A stretch of DNA of 64,000 nt from Cytophagales bacterium (GCA_030448185.1 JAUJNL010000009.1:1-64000), one strand, 5' to 3'. Positions 38,866-48,316 are shown, counted from the stretch's first letter. Notes: generated by a model from the letters alone, not told the origin. Translations and numbers: made by a program.

Positions 38866-40651
38866 TAGGCATAGCAAACTTTGGCAATAAAACTATAATA
38901 GATAGCGGAGGGAGGGCAAGCGTACCTGCAAAATCTACCATCCGTATTTCTATGTCCTGCTCCGGTACTATGCTACTTCGGCTATAAATCCCGAGATTGG
39001 CCGGCAACTGCACAGTCTGCTCTTCCAAAGTGTGATTAGCCAATAAAAGGCACTGCTTTTCGGCATTTTGCAACCATAGAGAAGACACTTTCAAGGGCTG
39101 TGAACAGCGGGTAGGTATAATATATTGAGGCTTGAATTGCAGGATGTACTGCAGCAGGCTTCCGATTGGAAAGCTTTCGTTTCCACTGCAAATGCCTCTT
39201 TCACCCGTCGTTTCGAAATAGGTGATTGCCCTGGCTCCTGCCTCTCCGAGGTATTTCAGACTTCCTAAAGTCCAGCCGGCCCCAAAAAGAGTAGCCTGAC
39301 GAATATCGGCCGGGGGAACTGTGGCGGTTTCGCCGGAGGTGGCTACCGCGTTGAACCGGGGCAACAGGGTTACGGGAGAGATGCGGACTGGTTTGTCGGA
39401 AATCTTCTGCCGGGCACTCCGGACCGTATCGGCTTGGGCAGCCATATTCTCAATCAGGGATAAATCGTCGAAGGCATGAACCTGCGGATTGATAGACCAG
39501 CTTATAAAATCAAGTGGTGAAAAGTCCAGTGAACTGCGGTTAAACTCGGCAAAGTTGGCATCAGTACCGCCACCAATAGGTACCTGCTTAAATGCCTGTC
39601 TGAGCCGAGGTACTACTTTTTCCAGCAGTTGCTGAGTAGTAAGTCTGGTTTGTTCCTGGAAAACCAGCAGTGATTTTACCAAAGAAATATGCTCTTGTAA
39701 AGTCTCAAACAGTCTGGCAAGGTCTTCCTCCGGTTTGCTTCCAAAAAACAAAGCCAATTCTAAAGGTACTCGCAAATCCTGGCTTTGCCCCAAGGCCCAA
39801 GTCAAGTCTTTCTTCCAATCCGTTTCTCCCAGAAATACATCGGCCCGCAGGTGCGAAAGACCTAACCTTTTCAGAAAAGCTTTCTCCGGGGCAGTAGTTT
39901 CACGTTGCTGAGCGTTTAAGCCTAATCCAATCGCCGGAAAGGGGATCGCTGCACCAAATGATTCTATTGAAATGGGTTGATGATGAGCTGTTGTAAGGAG
40001 AGGAACGGCGCCTTCTATCCGGAACGTGACCTTTTGCCAGACTTGGGTACCGGCCAGTATTTCTACGGGAAAAGGTATTTCTAACGGTGTACAGTAGGTT
40101 TTGAAGGAGGCATCGGTCCAGTTGCGCTGATCTTCCGTTTCAAACACGTCTCCTTCAAAATGGAGGCTATATAATTCTTCTTTTCCCAAAGGCCATTGCA
40201 TGGAACGAATGGCTTTAAAAGGCTGATGCGGGCTGATAGAGTCGGGGAAAGCTGTTTGGGTAACATGGCCGTCGGGGTGCGTAATGCGGCATAAGTTCCC
40301 AGCTACGCCCTCAATGGGGTGGAGTACACAAATCCCAAGACGGTTTTTCAGGAAAGTGTTTAAGGCGGTTCCTTGCACACTATAAGAAATCGTTCCGTTG
40401 GGAAGCCCCTCGATTTCTACCTCCCATTGCATTTGTATTTTGCTGGTGGCTACGTGGAATGCATAGCCAATCTTAAAACGGTCGTCTCCCTGCTGAATCT
40501 TTTCGTCCTGGATAGTTCCCGGAATGGTATTCCAGTCGCGGTCCCGAACGGCGAAATAAATCATCCGGACTATTTCTTTCCCTTGTACCTGCACATATCG
40601 CAGAAAACCATTTTCGTATTGCACGCGGATTGGGCCAGCCGTTACTTGCAT
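38855..40651 (-). CDS. apnL: D-apionate lactonase-like protein
   Basis: The 598-residue cytoplasmic protein has an N-terminal beta-sandwich (residues about 1-220, with QPFKAIRSMQWPLGKEELYSLHFEGD, VFETEDQRNWTDASFKTYCT, PLEIPFPV), a central TIM-barrel-like domain (about 235-500, LSHLRADVFLGE...PIGGGTDANFAEFNR) and a short C-terminal beta domain. From memory this architecture and the EDQRNWTDASFKTYCTPL stretch mark D-apionate lactonase, which opens apionolactone to D-apionate. The context supports it: it is the last gene of an operon with a sugar ABC importer, and a Gfo/Idh dehydrogenase and an ApnO-like protein are in the same island. Family recognition rests on recall, so function is a moderate-confidence call. 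Confidence 0.65.
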   Translation of the reverse strand: MQVTAGPIRVQYENGFLRYVQVQGKEIVRMIYFAVRDRDWNTIPGTIQDEKIQQGDDRFKIGYAFHVATSKIQMQWEVEIEGLPNGTISYSVQGTALNTFLKNRLGICVLHPIEGVAGNLCRITHPDGHVTQTAFPDSISPHQPFKAIRSMQWPLGKEELYSLHFEGDVFETEDQRNWTDASFKTYCTPLEIPFPVEILAGTQVWQKVTFRIEGAVPLLTTAHHQPISIESFGAAIPFPAIGLGLNAQQRETTAPEKAFLKRLGLSHLRADVFLGETDWKKDLTWALGQSQDLRVPLELALFFGSKPEEDLARLFETLQEHISLVKSLLVFQEQTRLTTQQLLEKVVPRLRQAFKQVPIGGGTDANFAEFNRSSLDFSPLDFISWSINPQVHAFDDLSLIENMAAQADTVRSARQKISDKPVRISPVTLLPRFNAVATSGETATVPPADIRQATLFGAGWTLGSLKYLGEAGARAITYFETTGERGICSGNESFPIGSLLQYILQFKPQYIIPTRCSQPLKVSSLWLQNAEKQCLLLANHTLEEQTVQLPANLGIYSRSSIVPEQDIEIRMVDFAGTLALPPLSIIVLLPKFAMPTTF

Positions 40652-40663
40652 TGCCTTACAAAG

Positions 40664-41680
40664 CTATCTTCTTAAAAATTGCCCTACATTCTCCTTCGTA
40701 ATGCGTAGTAAACCCGTATTTACATCGGTCGGGACATTGGAAATGCCGGCAGTTGCATCACTGGCCGAGAGCCGGTTGGTCTGATGCACCATATCGTAGA
40801 GAAACTGGGCGCCGTACCAGGTAAAAAGCTCCCGTTTCTGTCCGGCCAGCATTTGAATGACGCCATCCTGTACCAGTTGCAAGTGTTCGGGTTCCCAGTC
40901 AACCGTAGTAATTTTTACTTTACCCGCTTTCCCGGCTTCCTTCACTGCCAGGGCCATGCCCGGTCCGGAGTTCGAGTCGAACCCACAGAAGGCGGCTATA
41001 TCGGGGTGAGCTGCCAGTACATCGGAGGTAATCTTAGCAGCCGTTTCCACGTTGGCCTTATCATCATACTTGCCTACTACCTGAATGCCCGGGTATTTGT
41101 TGAGCACATCCAACAGGCCCTGAAAACCAGCTTCCATATTGCTCATTCCCAGAATCCCCATATAAGCAACTTTTCCCTTCCCGCCCGTTAGCCGTACGAT
41201 TTCCTCTCCCTGCATCTTTCCGATCTGGTACCAGTCCGTGCCCAGGAAGGCATGCCGTTTGGACCCGGGAATATCTGAATCATACACCACCGTAGGAATA
41301 CCGGCTTCGACGGCTTTGTTAATCGCCTGCGCAATGCCCGGATCGGTACCATTAATGAGTAAACCAGTGGGCCGGGAAGCGATGACCTGTTCAATGGTTT
41401 CGATTTGGGCGGGTACGTCCCATTCGGCCGGTCCGAGTACGGAAACTTTTACGCCTCTTTGCTGACCCCAGCGTTTAAAGGCAGCCTGGTCATGATTTAC
41501 GTACATGGGCATATTAATGGCAGTGGTGACCATCACGTATTCTTCGTCAGCCCGTACCTTATTATCCCCAACCGTAATCTGGCTTTGGCGCTGCTGGCCC
41601 TCTTCCTGTTGCCGGGGCGGCAGTTCACAGGCGGGTAAAGAGAGGAGAAGGACGAAAATAAAAATGAGTTTTTTATGCAT
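40664..41680 (-). CDS. Sugar ABC transporter substrate-binding lipoprotein (ribose-type)
   Basis: The 338-residue protein has a lipoprotein signal with SLPAC (Cys about 18) and the periplasmic-binding type 1 fold: QIETIEQVIASRPTGLLINGTDPG, GIPTVVYDSDIPGSKRHAFLGTDWYQIG, GFDSNSGPGMALAVKEAG and the C-terminal QLVQDGVIQMLAGQKRELF. It would capture a sugar and deliver it to the permease encoded upstream at 42639. It lies 12 bases from the apnL-like gene, so they are probably co-transcribed. A repeat-filled gap of 958 bases separates it from the permease gene. Confidence 0.9.
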   Translation of the reverse strand: MHKKLIFIFVLLLSLPACELPPRQQEEGQQRQSQITVGDNKVRADEEYVMVTTAINMPMYVNHDQAAFKRWGQQRGVKVSVLGPAEWDVPAQIETIEQVIASRPTGLLINGTDPGIAQAINKAVEAGIPTVVYDSDIPGSKRHAFLGTDWYQIGKMQGEEIVRLTGGKGKVAYMGILGMSNMEAGFQGLLDVLNKYPGIQVVGKYDDKANVETAAKITSDVLAAHPDIAAFCGFDSNSGPGMALAVKEAGKAGKVKITTVDWEPEHLQLVQDGVIQMLAGQKRELFTWYGAQFLYDMVHQTNRLSASDATAGISNVPTDVNTGLLRITKENVGQFLRR

Positions 41681-41878
41681 AATTTGTAAAAGACCTTTTG
41701 CCGTAAAAAAGATAGTGTCAGCATCCTGGCTCGTACCGTTTATTGTAAGGCCTCTGGCCGGTAAGAGCTTGATTCCCTGCCTTGGAATCTCTTTTGCCCC
41801 AAAGATTATTCTAAGGAGGGCATGTTACTTTTTTATTCACTGGTTAAATACTTTCAATTGAGTTATGAGTGCTTCGCA
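41681..41878. other. Gap upstream of the binding-protein gene
   Basis: First part of a 958-base gap that splits the ABC importer. No ORF with a recognisable product. It may hold the promoter for the binding-protein and lactonase genes. Confidence 0.3.
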
Positions 41879-42060
41879 GTTGTCATTGCCACAAAAAGCG
41901 GCAAAGACGCAAGTCTTTGAGCGAGCCGGTGCGAAAGAAAAAGTCTAGGCTTCAACACGCTTCCCCGCTACTAGCCTACACTCACCCCGCTTTTGCCGAA
42001 ATAGGCGAACTCCGCTTCGCTACGGTTCTCCGAGCCTTTCCCCGCATGGAATTTTTTATG
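41879..42060. repeat. Long intergenic repeat (CTAGGC...CGCTTCCCCGCT family), copy 2
   Basis: Second copy of the element at 27442-27600, about 85 percent alike by eye over the last 120 bases and with an extra GGCAAAGACGCAAGTCTTTG insert near the front. Confidence 0.75.
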
Positions 42061-42128
42061 TTTTTAAAAACCTCACCCTAAACGAAGTTCGCCTTTTTGG
42101 GCAAATCCCTTCCTCAAATACTTCCCGC

Positions 42129-42234
42129 AGGCTGGCCCGAAAACTCTCGTTTTCGTCTCCTCCAGAGAGGGACTTTTAGATTTAGGTATTGTTACTCCCC
42201 TCTCAACAGGAGAGGAGCCGGGGGTGAGGTTTCA
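42129..42234. repeat. Intergenic repeat, GAGAGGG...GGAGAGG family, copy 2
   Basis: Begins AGGCTGGCCCGAAAACTCTC, the same opening as the copy at 62375, and ends GAGCCGGGGGTGAGGT. Confidence 0.8.
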
Positions 42235-42298
42235 ACCTGCCCTATAGATCCGTCTTCTTTTTACTTCTCTTATTTCCCACTTCTGTATGCCATTTTGG

Positions 42299-42528
42299 TT
42301 CTATATGATTTTACTTGATGTACGAAAAGAGTAATTGGGGAGATAGGTAATTTCTCGCGGATTAACGCAGATTGAACCGCAGATATTCGCGGATAAAAGA
42401 TAAATCTGCGTTAATCCGCGTCCTTATCGGCGGAAATCTGCGAGAACTATTGTCTTAGACGAGCCTTCGGGTTCTCTGCGAAGCTAAAATAAACCTATTT
42501 CCGATTTATCAAGTAAAATCATATAGAA
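42299..42528. repeat. Nested inverted repeats, 21-base outer arms
   Basis: TCTATATGATTTTACTTGAT (from 42299) and its complement (to 42528) enclose 230 bases. Inside is CGCGGATTAACGCAGATT (42356-42373) with its complement at 42403-42420. It resembles a miniature transposable element, though no target duplication is clear. Confidence 0.7.
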
Positions 42529-42638
42529 TCTCCATTTTCTATTTCCTGTATTCTCACTCTTACTTCTTATTTCCTACTTCTGTATTCTGTCTCCTAACTC
42601 CTTCTACCAACATCGCAAATCGAACATCGTACATTTTA

Positions 42639-43580
42639 TTACTTCGTGCGGCGGAGCAGTACCAAATCCAGCCAGACGGCCGCGATCAGAATCAAGCCGA
42701 GAATGATATCCTGCCAGAGACCGGAAATACGGGCAATAATCATAATATTGGCAATCACCCCCATAAACAAAGCACCGAGCAGGGCCCCAGGAATTTTACC
42801 CACCCCGCCAGTCAGGCTGGCACCGCCGAGGATAACGGCCGTAATTACCCTTAGTTCCAAGCCCCGGCCCAGCGTAGACATGGCCGCTCCCAACCGGGAG
42901 GTGAGCAGAATGCCGGCAATGCCCGCCAGCATGGCCGACAGGATAAAGGCGTACTGTTTCATTTGCTTTACCCGGATGCCCGAAAGCTCAGCCGCTTTTT
43001 CGTTGCCGCCGATATAATAGTAACGCCGGAAGAAGACGGTTTTATTCACCAGAAAACTAAACACCCCTACAGTCAGTAGCATATACCAGACCGGCATCTG
43101 GATGCCCAGCAACCGGGACTGACCAATGGCATTATACCAGTAGGGTAAATTTTGAATACCGGCCCCGGCCACCAGCAAAGCTCCCCCGCGGAGAATGCCA
43201 AGCATGGCCAGGGTCTGAATCATTGGGTTGATGCCTTGATACGCAATTAAATAACCGTTTATCCAGCCTACCAGCAAGGCGACCAATAGGCCAGCCAGAA
43301 TAGCTACCGGAATAGGAATCTGATGAAAGTACATCAGGTTGGCCGTCAGTCCACCCGCAAAAGCCACCATAGAACCAACCGACAAGTCAAAAGCCCCCGA
43401 AATTAAGAGCAGCATCATGCCTACGGCTACAATGGTATCAATGGAAAGATTGAGCAGTAATTGACTGAAATTATCAAAAGTGGGGAAGTTGTCAGGGAAA
43501 ATAATACTGGCGGCAAGACAGACCATTACAATGGTAATGGCCAGTGAATACACCCGGTCCTGTAACAGTTTTTTCACCAT
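42639..43580 (-). CDS. Sugar ABC transporter permease (RbsC type)
   Basis: The 313-residue integral membrane protein has about ten helices and the BPD_transp_2 signature AAELSGIRVKQMKQYAFILSAMLAGIAGILLTSR, plus SGAFDLSVGSMVAFAGG and VILGGASLTGGVGKIPGALLGAL. It forms the channel of a ribose/xylose-type importer with the ATPase encoded 50 bases upstream. The start at ATG 43580 follows directly after a short gap, in line with one transcript. Confidence 0.93.
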   Translation of the reverse strand: MVKKLLQDRVYSLAITIVMVCLAASIIFPDNFPTFDNFSQLLLNLSIDTIVAVGMMLLLISGAFDLSVGSMVAFAGGLTANLMYFHQIPIPVAILAGLLVALLVGWINGYLIAYQGINPMIQTLAMLGILRGGALLVAGAGIQNLPYWYNAIGQSRLLGIQMPVWYMLLTVGVFSFLVNKTVFFRRYYYIGGNEKAAELSGIRVKQMKQYAFILSAMLAGIAGILLTSRLGAAMSTLGRGLELRVITAVILGGASLTGGVGKIPGALLGALFMGVIANIMIIARISGLWQDIILGLILIAAVWLDLVLLRRTK

Positions 43581-43630
43581 AAATGGGTTGATAAGGTATT
43601 TAGAGGAGTGTTGATGATATATAATTGAAA

Positions 43631-45103
43631 TTACACGGCAGCTAAAGACAGGACCTCTTCTTCAGTAGCCTTTCTTCCTTCCAGTTCGCCGCTGATCTGG
43701 CCTTCCCGAATGACCAGAATGCGGTCAGCCAAGGCCAGCAGTTCGGACAGTTCACTGGATATTAGCAGAATGCCTTTTCCTTGCGCCGCTAATTGTCTTA
43801 ACAATTGATAAATCTCTGCCTTGGCTCCTACATCAATGCCGTGCGTGGGTTCATCCACAATCAGCACCTCCGGATTGACCAATAGCCATTTGGCTAGTAC
43901 CACCTTTTGCTGATTGCCGCCACTCAGGTTCACTACCCTTTGGCTCACGTCCGGCGTGACTATCCGGAGTTTGTCTTTGAATTGCCGGGCCAGCTCAGTG
44001 GCCTTCGTGAAGTCAAACCACACTCCCTTCAAAGCGGCTTTCAGCCGGGCTACGATCACGTTGTCGGTAACCGTTTTATCGAGAAACAAGCCTTGTGATT
44101 TACGTTCTTCGGGCAGGTACCCGATTCCGTAGTGAATCGCCTGCGATGGATGATGAATATGGAGCAGTTGCTCTTTTAACCTGACTTCTCCCGACTGCCG
44201 GGGCAGGTGCCCAAATATGGTTTGGGCAATTTCGGTGCGGCCGGCGCCTACCAGGCCTGCCAAGCCTAGAATTTCGCCTTTATGCAGGGTAAAAGTGATG
44301 TTTTCGAAACCTTGCCCAGATAAACCTTTAACCTCTAGTAGCTTTTCGCGGGTAGCCGAGGAGGTCCCTGATTGTGCTTCCACTTCCCGCCCCACCATCA
44401 TCCGGATCAGATCCTGCGTAGTTACCTCATGGATAGGACGGGTACCTTGATACTTGCCGTCTTTTAGCACGGTTACCCGGTCGGCTATTGCAAATATTTC
44501 CTGCATCCGGTGTGAGATATAAATAACCGACTTCCCTTCGGCCTTCAACTGCCGGATAATAGCAAAAAGAATTTGCGTCTCTCCTTCGGTAATAGAAGCC
44601 GTTGGTTCATCGAGAATTAGAATATCTGGTTGCTTGGACAAGGCCTTGGCTATTTCTACCATCTGCTTCTGCCCTTGAGACAGGTTTTCTACCAGAGAAT
44701 CAGGCTGTATATCGGCAAGCTTGAGGCTTTGCAGCAGTTGGGTGGTCCGGTCATACAGCACCCGGTAGTCAATAAATCCCCACCGGGTATGCGGGTGGGT
44801 ATTGGCAAAAATATTTTCGGCTACCGACAGGGAATCTACCAGGCTCAGCTGCTGATATACGATGGCAATGCCCAGCGCCGCAGCCTGAGCCGGACCGGTA
44901 ATAGACACGGCTTGTCCGTTCAGACTGATTTGCCCGGCATCGGGTTGCAAGTTTCCAGTAAGAATATTCATTAGGGTACTTTTGCCAGCCCCGTTTTCTC
45001 CGCATAAAGCATGCACCTCTCCCGCCAGTAGTTGGAACTGAATGTTTTCCAGTGCCTTCACGCCGGGAAAATACTTGCTGATACCGATCAGTTGCAGACG
45101 CAT
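43631..45103 (-). CDS. Sugar ABC transporter ATPase with two nucleotide-binding domains (RbsA type)
   Basis: The 490-residue protein has two fused ABC domains: the first with GENGAGKSTLM, LSQGQKQMVEIAKAL and ILILDEPTASI; the second with GLVGAGRTE in place of a normal Walker A (usual for the RbsA type), NLSGGNQQKVVLAKWL and VLIVDEPTHGIDVGAK. The degenerate second P-loop is typical of the carbohydrate-uptake-2 group. It powers import through the permease encoded 50 bases downstream. The start is ATG 45103, 134 bases after the end of the Gfo/Idh gene. Confidence 0.93.
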   Translation of the reverse strand: MRLQLIGISKYFPGVKALENIQFQLLAGEVHALCGENGAGKSTLMNILTGNLQPDAGQISLNGQAVSITGPAQAAALGIAIVYQQLSLVDSLSVAENIFANTHPHTRWGFIDYRVLYDRTTQLLQSLKLADIQPDSLVENLSQGQKQMVEIAKALSKQPDILILDEPTASITEGETQILFAIIRQLKAEGKSVIYISHRMQEIFAIADRVTVLKDGKYQGTRPIHEVTTQDLIRMMVGREVEAQSGTSSATREKLLEVKGLSGQGFENITFTLHKGEILGLAGLVGAGRTEIAQTIFGHLPRQSGEVRLKEQLLHIHHPSQAIHYGIGYLPEERKSQGLFLDKTVTDNVIVARLKAALKGVWFDFTKATELARQFKDKLRIVTPDVSQRVVNLSGGNQQKVVLAKWLLVNPEVLIVDEPTHGIDVGAKAEIYQLLRQLAAQGKGILLISSELSELLALADRILVIREGQISGELEGRKATEEEVLSLAAV

Positions 45104-45237
45104 AAGGATGATTAGATAATATGCTGATTCGTTGATGTGCTAATTAGAATATGTGCTGATGTACCAATGAATAGAGTAGGTTATTAGGATAATTTTTTAC
45201 CAACATCGGACATCGGCAATCGAGAATCGCCCATTTT

Positions 45238-46263
45238 TTACAAATACACTACCTGACCCGTCCGGGCTGATTCGTAGGCAGCATATACCAGCTGAATCGT
45301 CTTGAAATTATCCTCGCCGGTGGTTTCGGCCTTGCCCGTTCCCTGAAGGTCGCTTAATAAATTCCGGTTACAATCCACAATGGATGAATGAACTACGGAG
45401 TAGGCAGGATCAACCCAAGGGTACATCACCGGCTTTGCTTCCGTTACTGTAGTGCCTTGCCGGGTAGTTACTTTCAAAACGAAATCATGCCCCAATACCA
45501 CCGAGCCGCTTTCTCCTTCCACCGTCACCAAAGTTTGCGGAAAAGCTTCCCGTTCCAGAATGGAAGCGTATGACATCTCGGCGTAGCAAGTCAGGCCACC
45601 CTGCATCTGCATCAACACATTTGCCACATCTTCGCCTTTAATCTTTGGATTGACGCTTGCCGTACGGCAAAACAACAATTGGGCCTCCCCAAACACGAAC
45701 CGGCATACATCCAGCACGTGGGAACCAATGTCAGTCAAGATAAACTCTTCCAGTTCTGCCAGAAAAGGCTGATTATCAAATACCGGGAAGGCTGAGCTAA
45801 AACTTACCCGGGCCCGAAAGGGTTTACCGATCTGACCGGAATCAAGGATTTCTTTCAATTTCCGGAGGGGAGCCTGCCAACGGAAATTTTCGTGGATGTA
45901 AAACTTCACCCCGGCTTTTCGGCATGTCTCCACCATCGTACGGGAAGAAGCCAAACTGGGGCTCATCGGTTTCTGGCAAATTACATCTAATCCTCTGGCA
46001 GCCGCTTTTTCCGTAAACAGGGCGTGAGTATCCACGTCAGTAATAATATCTACAAAGTCTAATTCTGCCGCGTGCCGGTCCAAAAGTTCGTCGGGGTTAT
46101 CGTACACGTGGTCTACCTTAAACTTTTTGGCCAACTCTTCGGCTCTGGCACGAGTCCGGTTATAAAAAGCTACTGGTTCGGCTCCTTCCAGTTCTTTCCA
46201 GCCCGAAAGTTGGTAGAAGGACCAGAAGCCCGTACCGAACACGGCAAACTTTAATTTTTTCAT
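45238..46263 (-). CDS. Gfo/Idh/MocA family NAD(P)-dependent dehydrogenase, candidate D-apiose dehydrogenase
   Basis: The 341-residue protein has an N-terminal Rossmann fold (FAVFGTGFWSFYQLSGWKEL, an atypical GxGxxS nucleotide loop) and the family motif DVICQKPMSPSLASS with the catalytic Lys, followed by the C-terminal alpha/beta domain with FILTDIGSHVLDVCRFVFGE (catalytic Asp and His). It is first of the minus-strand island genes and is read from the divergent promoter region. Gfo/Idh enzymes oxidise sugars to lactones; D-apiose dehydrogenase (ApsD) belongs to this family and would feed the lactonase encoded at the far end of the same strand. Family is sure; substrate is inferred from context. 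Confidence 0.85.
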   Translation of the reverse strand: MKKLKFAVFGTGFWSFYQLSGWKELEGAEPVAFYNRTRARAEELAKKFKVDHVYDNPDELLDRHAAELDFVDIITDVDTHALFTEKAAARGLDVICQKPMSPSLASSRTMVETCRKAGVKFYIHENFRWQAPLRKLKEILDSGQIGKPFRARVSFSSAFPVFDNQPFLAELEEFILTDIGSHVLDVCRFVFGEAQLLFCRTASVNPKIKGEDVANVLMQMQGGLTCYAEMSYASILEREAFPQTLVTVEGESGSVVLGHDFVLKVTTRQGTTVTEAKPVMYPWVDPAYSVVHSSIVDCNRNLLSDLQGTGKAETTGEDNFKTIQLVYAAYESARTGQVVYL

Positions 46264-46444
46264 CTTTTCCGTGGAATATTCAAAAAAGGTATTACCTTCG
46301 CCTAACTCTACTCTACTGTACTATACTAGTTACTATGAGACAAAAATATTCCTTATTCTGACCTTTCAAAACGTTTTGGAAGAAATTAAGGAAAATCTTG
46401 GATTTAACAACTTTAATAGATTGGCTTAGTAGTTATACTGCTCT
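46264..46444. promoter_or_regulatory. Divergent promoter region of the sugar island
   Basis: About 180 bases between the divergent dehydrogenase and regulator genes. It contains the palindrome described next and should hold both promoters. Confidence 0.6.
46363..46382. promoter_or_regulatory. Palindromic operator CTTTCAAAACGTTTTGGAAG
   Basis: A 20-base palindrome with one mismatched pair and a CAAAACGTTTTG core with a central CpG, typical of LacI or GntR operators. It lies about 62 bases before the regulator start and 100 bases before the dehydrogenase start, so it could control both arms. Confidence 0.65.
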
Positions 46445-47455
46445 GTGAAAGAAATTCAGCTTAACAAAACTTCTAATCGGCCGAAGTACCAGCAGATTTT
46501 AGAAGGTATCATTGCCTCTATTGAAGAAGGTGCTCTGGCAAAGGGCCAGCAACTTCCCTCCATTAACGAACTGTCTGCCGGGCAGGGGATTGCAAAAGTA
46601 ACCGTTGCCAAAGCTTATGAAGAGCTACGGCAACGCGGCGTAATTCTGTCTCAGCACGGAAAAGGATTTTACGTAGCTTCTACCGAGGTGCGCACCCAGC
46701 TGAATATCTTCCTGCTGTTTGATACGCTGAATGCCTATAAAGAAACGCTGTACTACGCCTTGAAAGGGGCCCTGCCCGAAAACTCACAACTCAGCCTGTT
46801 TTTCCACCATTACGATAAAGAACTATTCGAAAACCTGATCACCAATAACCTCGGCCATTACAACTATTACGTAGTGATGCCTCACTTCAATGAGGACGTG
46901 ACCGGAATTATCCATAAAATTCCTCCGGATAAACTGCTGGTGATTGACAAAACCGTAGAAGGACTGGAGGCCGAGGTTGGGGCTGTGTACCAGGATTTTA
47001 AACAGGACATAGTTGATGCTTTAACCTCCGGCCTAGATCTGTTGAAGCCATACCATAAACTAACGCTGGTGCTTGCCAAAGGACAATTCCAATTTGTACC
47101 GGAGGGAATTCTGCAGGGATTCAGGCAATTCGGGGATACCTATGGGCTGAACTGCGCAGTTGTGGAAACCTTTTCGCCGGAACTGATTAAACCAGGAGAA
47201 GCTTTTCTGCTTTTCGCGGATCGTGACCTGATTACCTTCATCAAACTTGTGCATGCATCAGGCCTGAAACTAGGCCATAATGTCGGACTCATTTCTTACG
47301 ATGATACCCCAATGAAGGAGATTCTGGAAGGAGGCATTACGGTTATTTCCACTGATTTTGAACAGATGGGCCGCACTGCCGGGCAGTTTATCACCCAGAA
47401 ATCGAGAGTGCAGCAAGCCAATCCGAGCCGGCTGATCCGCCGGAAATCATTATGA
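46445..47455 (+). CDS. GntR-family regulator with a LacI-type ligand domain
   Basis: The 336-residue protein starts at GTG with a winged helix of the GntR type (KYQQILEGIIASIEEGALAKGQQLPSINELSAGQGIAKVTVAKAYEELRQRGVILSQHGKGFYV, residues about 13-78) and continues with a periplasmic-binding-protein-like sensor (about 85-320; NIFLLFDTLNAYKETLYYALKGAL, VGLISYDDTPMKEILEGGITVISTDFEQMGRTA). Such proteins bind a sugar or derivative and release or shift on the operator. It lies at the head of the plus-strand arm of the island and faces the CAAAACGTTTTG palindrome. The effector would be a sugar of the pathway, unproven. Confidence 0.88.
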   Translation: MKEIQLNKTSNRPKYQQILEGIIASIEEGALAKGQQLPSINELSAGQGIAKVTVAKAYEELRQRGVILSQHGKGFYVASTEVRTQLNIFLLFDTLNAYKETLYYALKGALPENSQLSLFFHHYDKELFENLITNNLGHYNYYVVMPHFNEDVTGIIHKIPPDKLLVIDKTVEGLEAEVGAVYQDFKQDIVDALTSGLDLLKPYHKLTLVLAKGQFQFVPEGILQGFRQFGDTYGLNCAVVETFSPELIKPGEAFLLFADRDLITFIKLVHASGLKLGHNVGLISYDDTPMKEILEGGITVISTDFEQMGRTAGQFITQKSRVQQANPSRLIRRKSL

Positions 47456-47480
47456 GCCAATCACCTATTTATATACTTCT

Positions 47481-48311
47481 ATGCAATTAGGAATCAGCAC
47501 CTATACCTATGGTTGGGCAGTGGGCGTACCGGAAAGTATGCCTGCGCACCCGATGACTGAACTCCATTTGCTGGCTAAAGCCAGAGATTTTGGTTTGGGA
47601 CTGGTTCAGTTCGGTGACAACCTACCCCTGCACCAACTGTCTGAAGAACGCTTGGCCTTTTTTGCTCAACAAGCGGCTGATTGGGAAATTACCCTTGAGC
47701 TAGGAGCCCGGAAACTGACCGACGAACACCTTCAGCTTTACCTTTCCCTAGCCCAGCGGTTCAATACTAGGATGCTACGCTTTGTCATTGATGGCCCGGG
47801 TTACGAACCTTCTCTGGATGAGATTACCGGCATTATCAAAAATCAACTGCCCCAACTGGAGGGGGCAAAGATTACGCTGGGGCTGGAAAACCACGACCGG
47901 TTGAAGGCAAGGGAATTTGCCCGGATCATGGAGGCAATAAGCAGTCCGTACGTGGGCATTTGTCTGGATTCGGTAAACTCGATGGGAGCCGGAGAAGGAC
48001 TAGAACAAATTGTGGATACCCTGTGCCCATACACCGTCAATCTGCATATCAAAGACTTTGGCATCCAACGGCTTCCGCACCTGATGGGCTTCCAGATTGA
48101 CGGACGGCCAGCGGGACAAGGAATGTTGAATGTGCCCTGGCTGCTTTCAAAAATTACTCCTTTCGGCAGATGCAAAACTGCCATTCTGGAGCAATGGGTC
48201 GTGCCGGAAAAAGATATTTATGATACTATCCGGAAAGAAGGAACCTGGGCTGCTCAGAGCATTAGTTACCTGAAGCCTTTTTTTGAAACATACACCTATC
48301 CTAAAACTTAA
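47481..48311 (+). CDS. Sugar isomerase-like TIM-barrel protein, candidate 3-oxo-isoapionate decarboxylase
   Basis: The 276-residue protein has the xylose isomerase-like TIM barrel: MQLGISTYTYGWAVGVP, LEITLELGARKLT, LENHDRLKAREFARIMEAI with the metal-type Glu, GICLDSVNSMGAGE with Asp, and NLHIKDFG with His. The enzymes of this fold isomerise, epimerise or decarboxylate sugar acids using a divalent metal. In D-apiose catabolism a TIM-barrel enzyme, OiaC, decarboxylates 3-oxo-isoapionate. The stop is 5 bases from the next gene's start, so the two are clearly co-transcribed. The family call is firm; the reaction is inferred from the neighbours. Confidence 0.75.
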   Translation: MQLGISTYTYGWAVGVPESMPAHPMTELHLLAKARDFGLGLVQFGDNLPLHQLSEERLAFFAQQAADWEITLELGARKLTDEHLQLYLSLAQRFNTRMLRFVIDGPGYEPSLDEITGIIKNQLPQLEGAKITLGLENHDRLKAREFARIMEAISSPYVGICLDSVNSMGAGEGLEQIVDTLCPYTVNLHIKDFGIQRLPHLMGFQIDGRPAGQGMLNVPWLLSKITPFGRCKTAILEQWVVPEKDIYDTIRKEGTWAAQSISYLKPFFETYTYPKT

Positions 48312-48316
48312 GTAAT

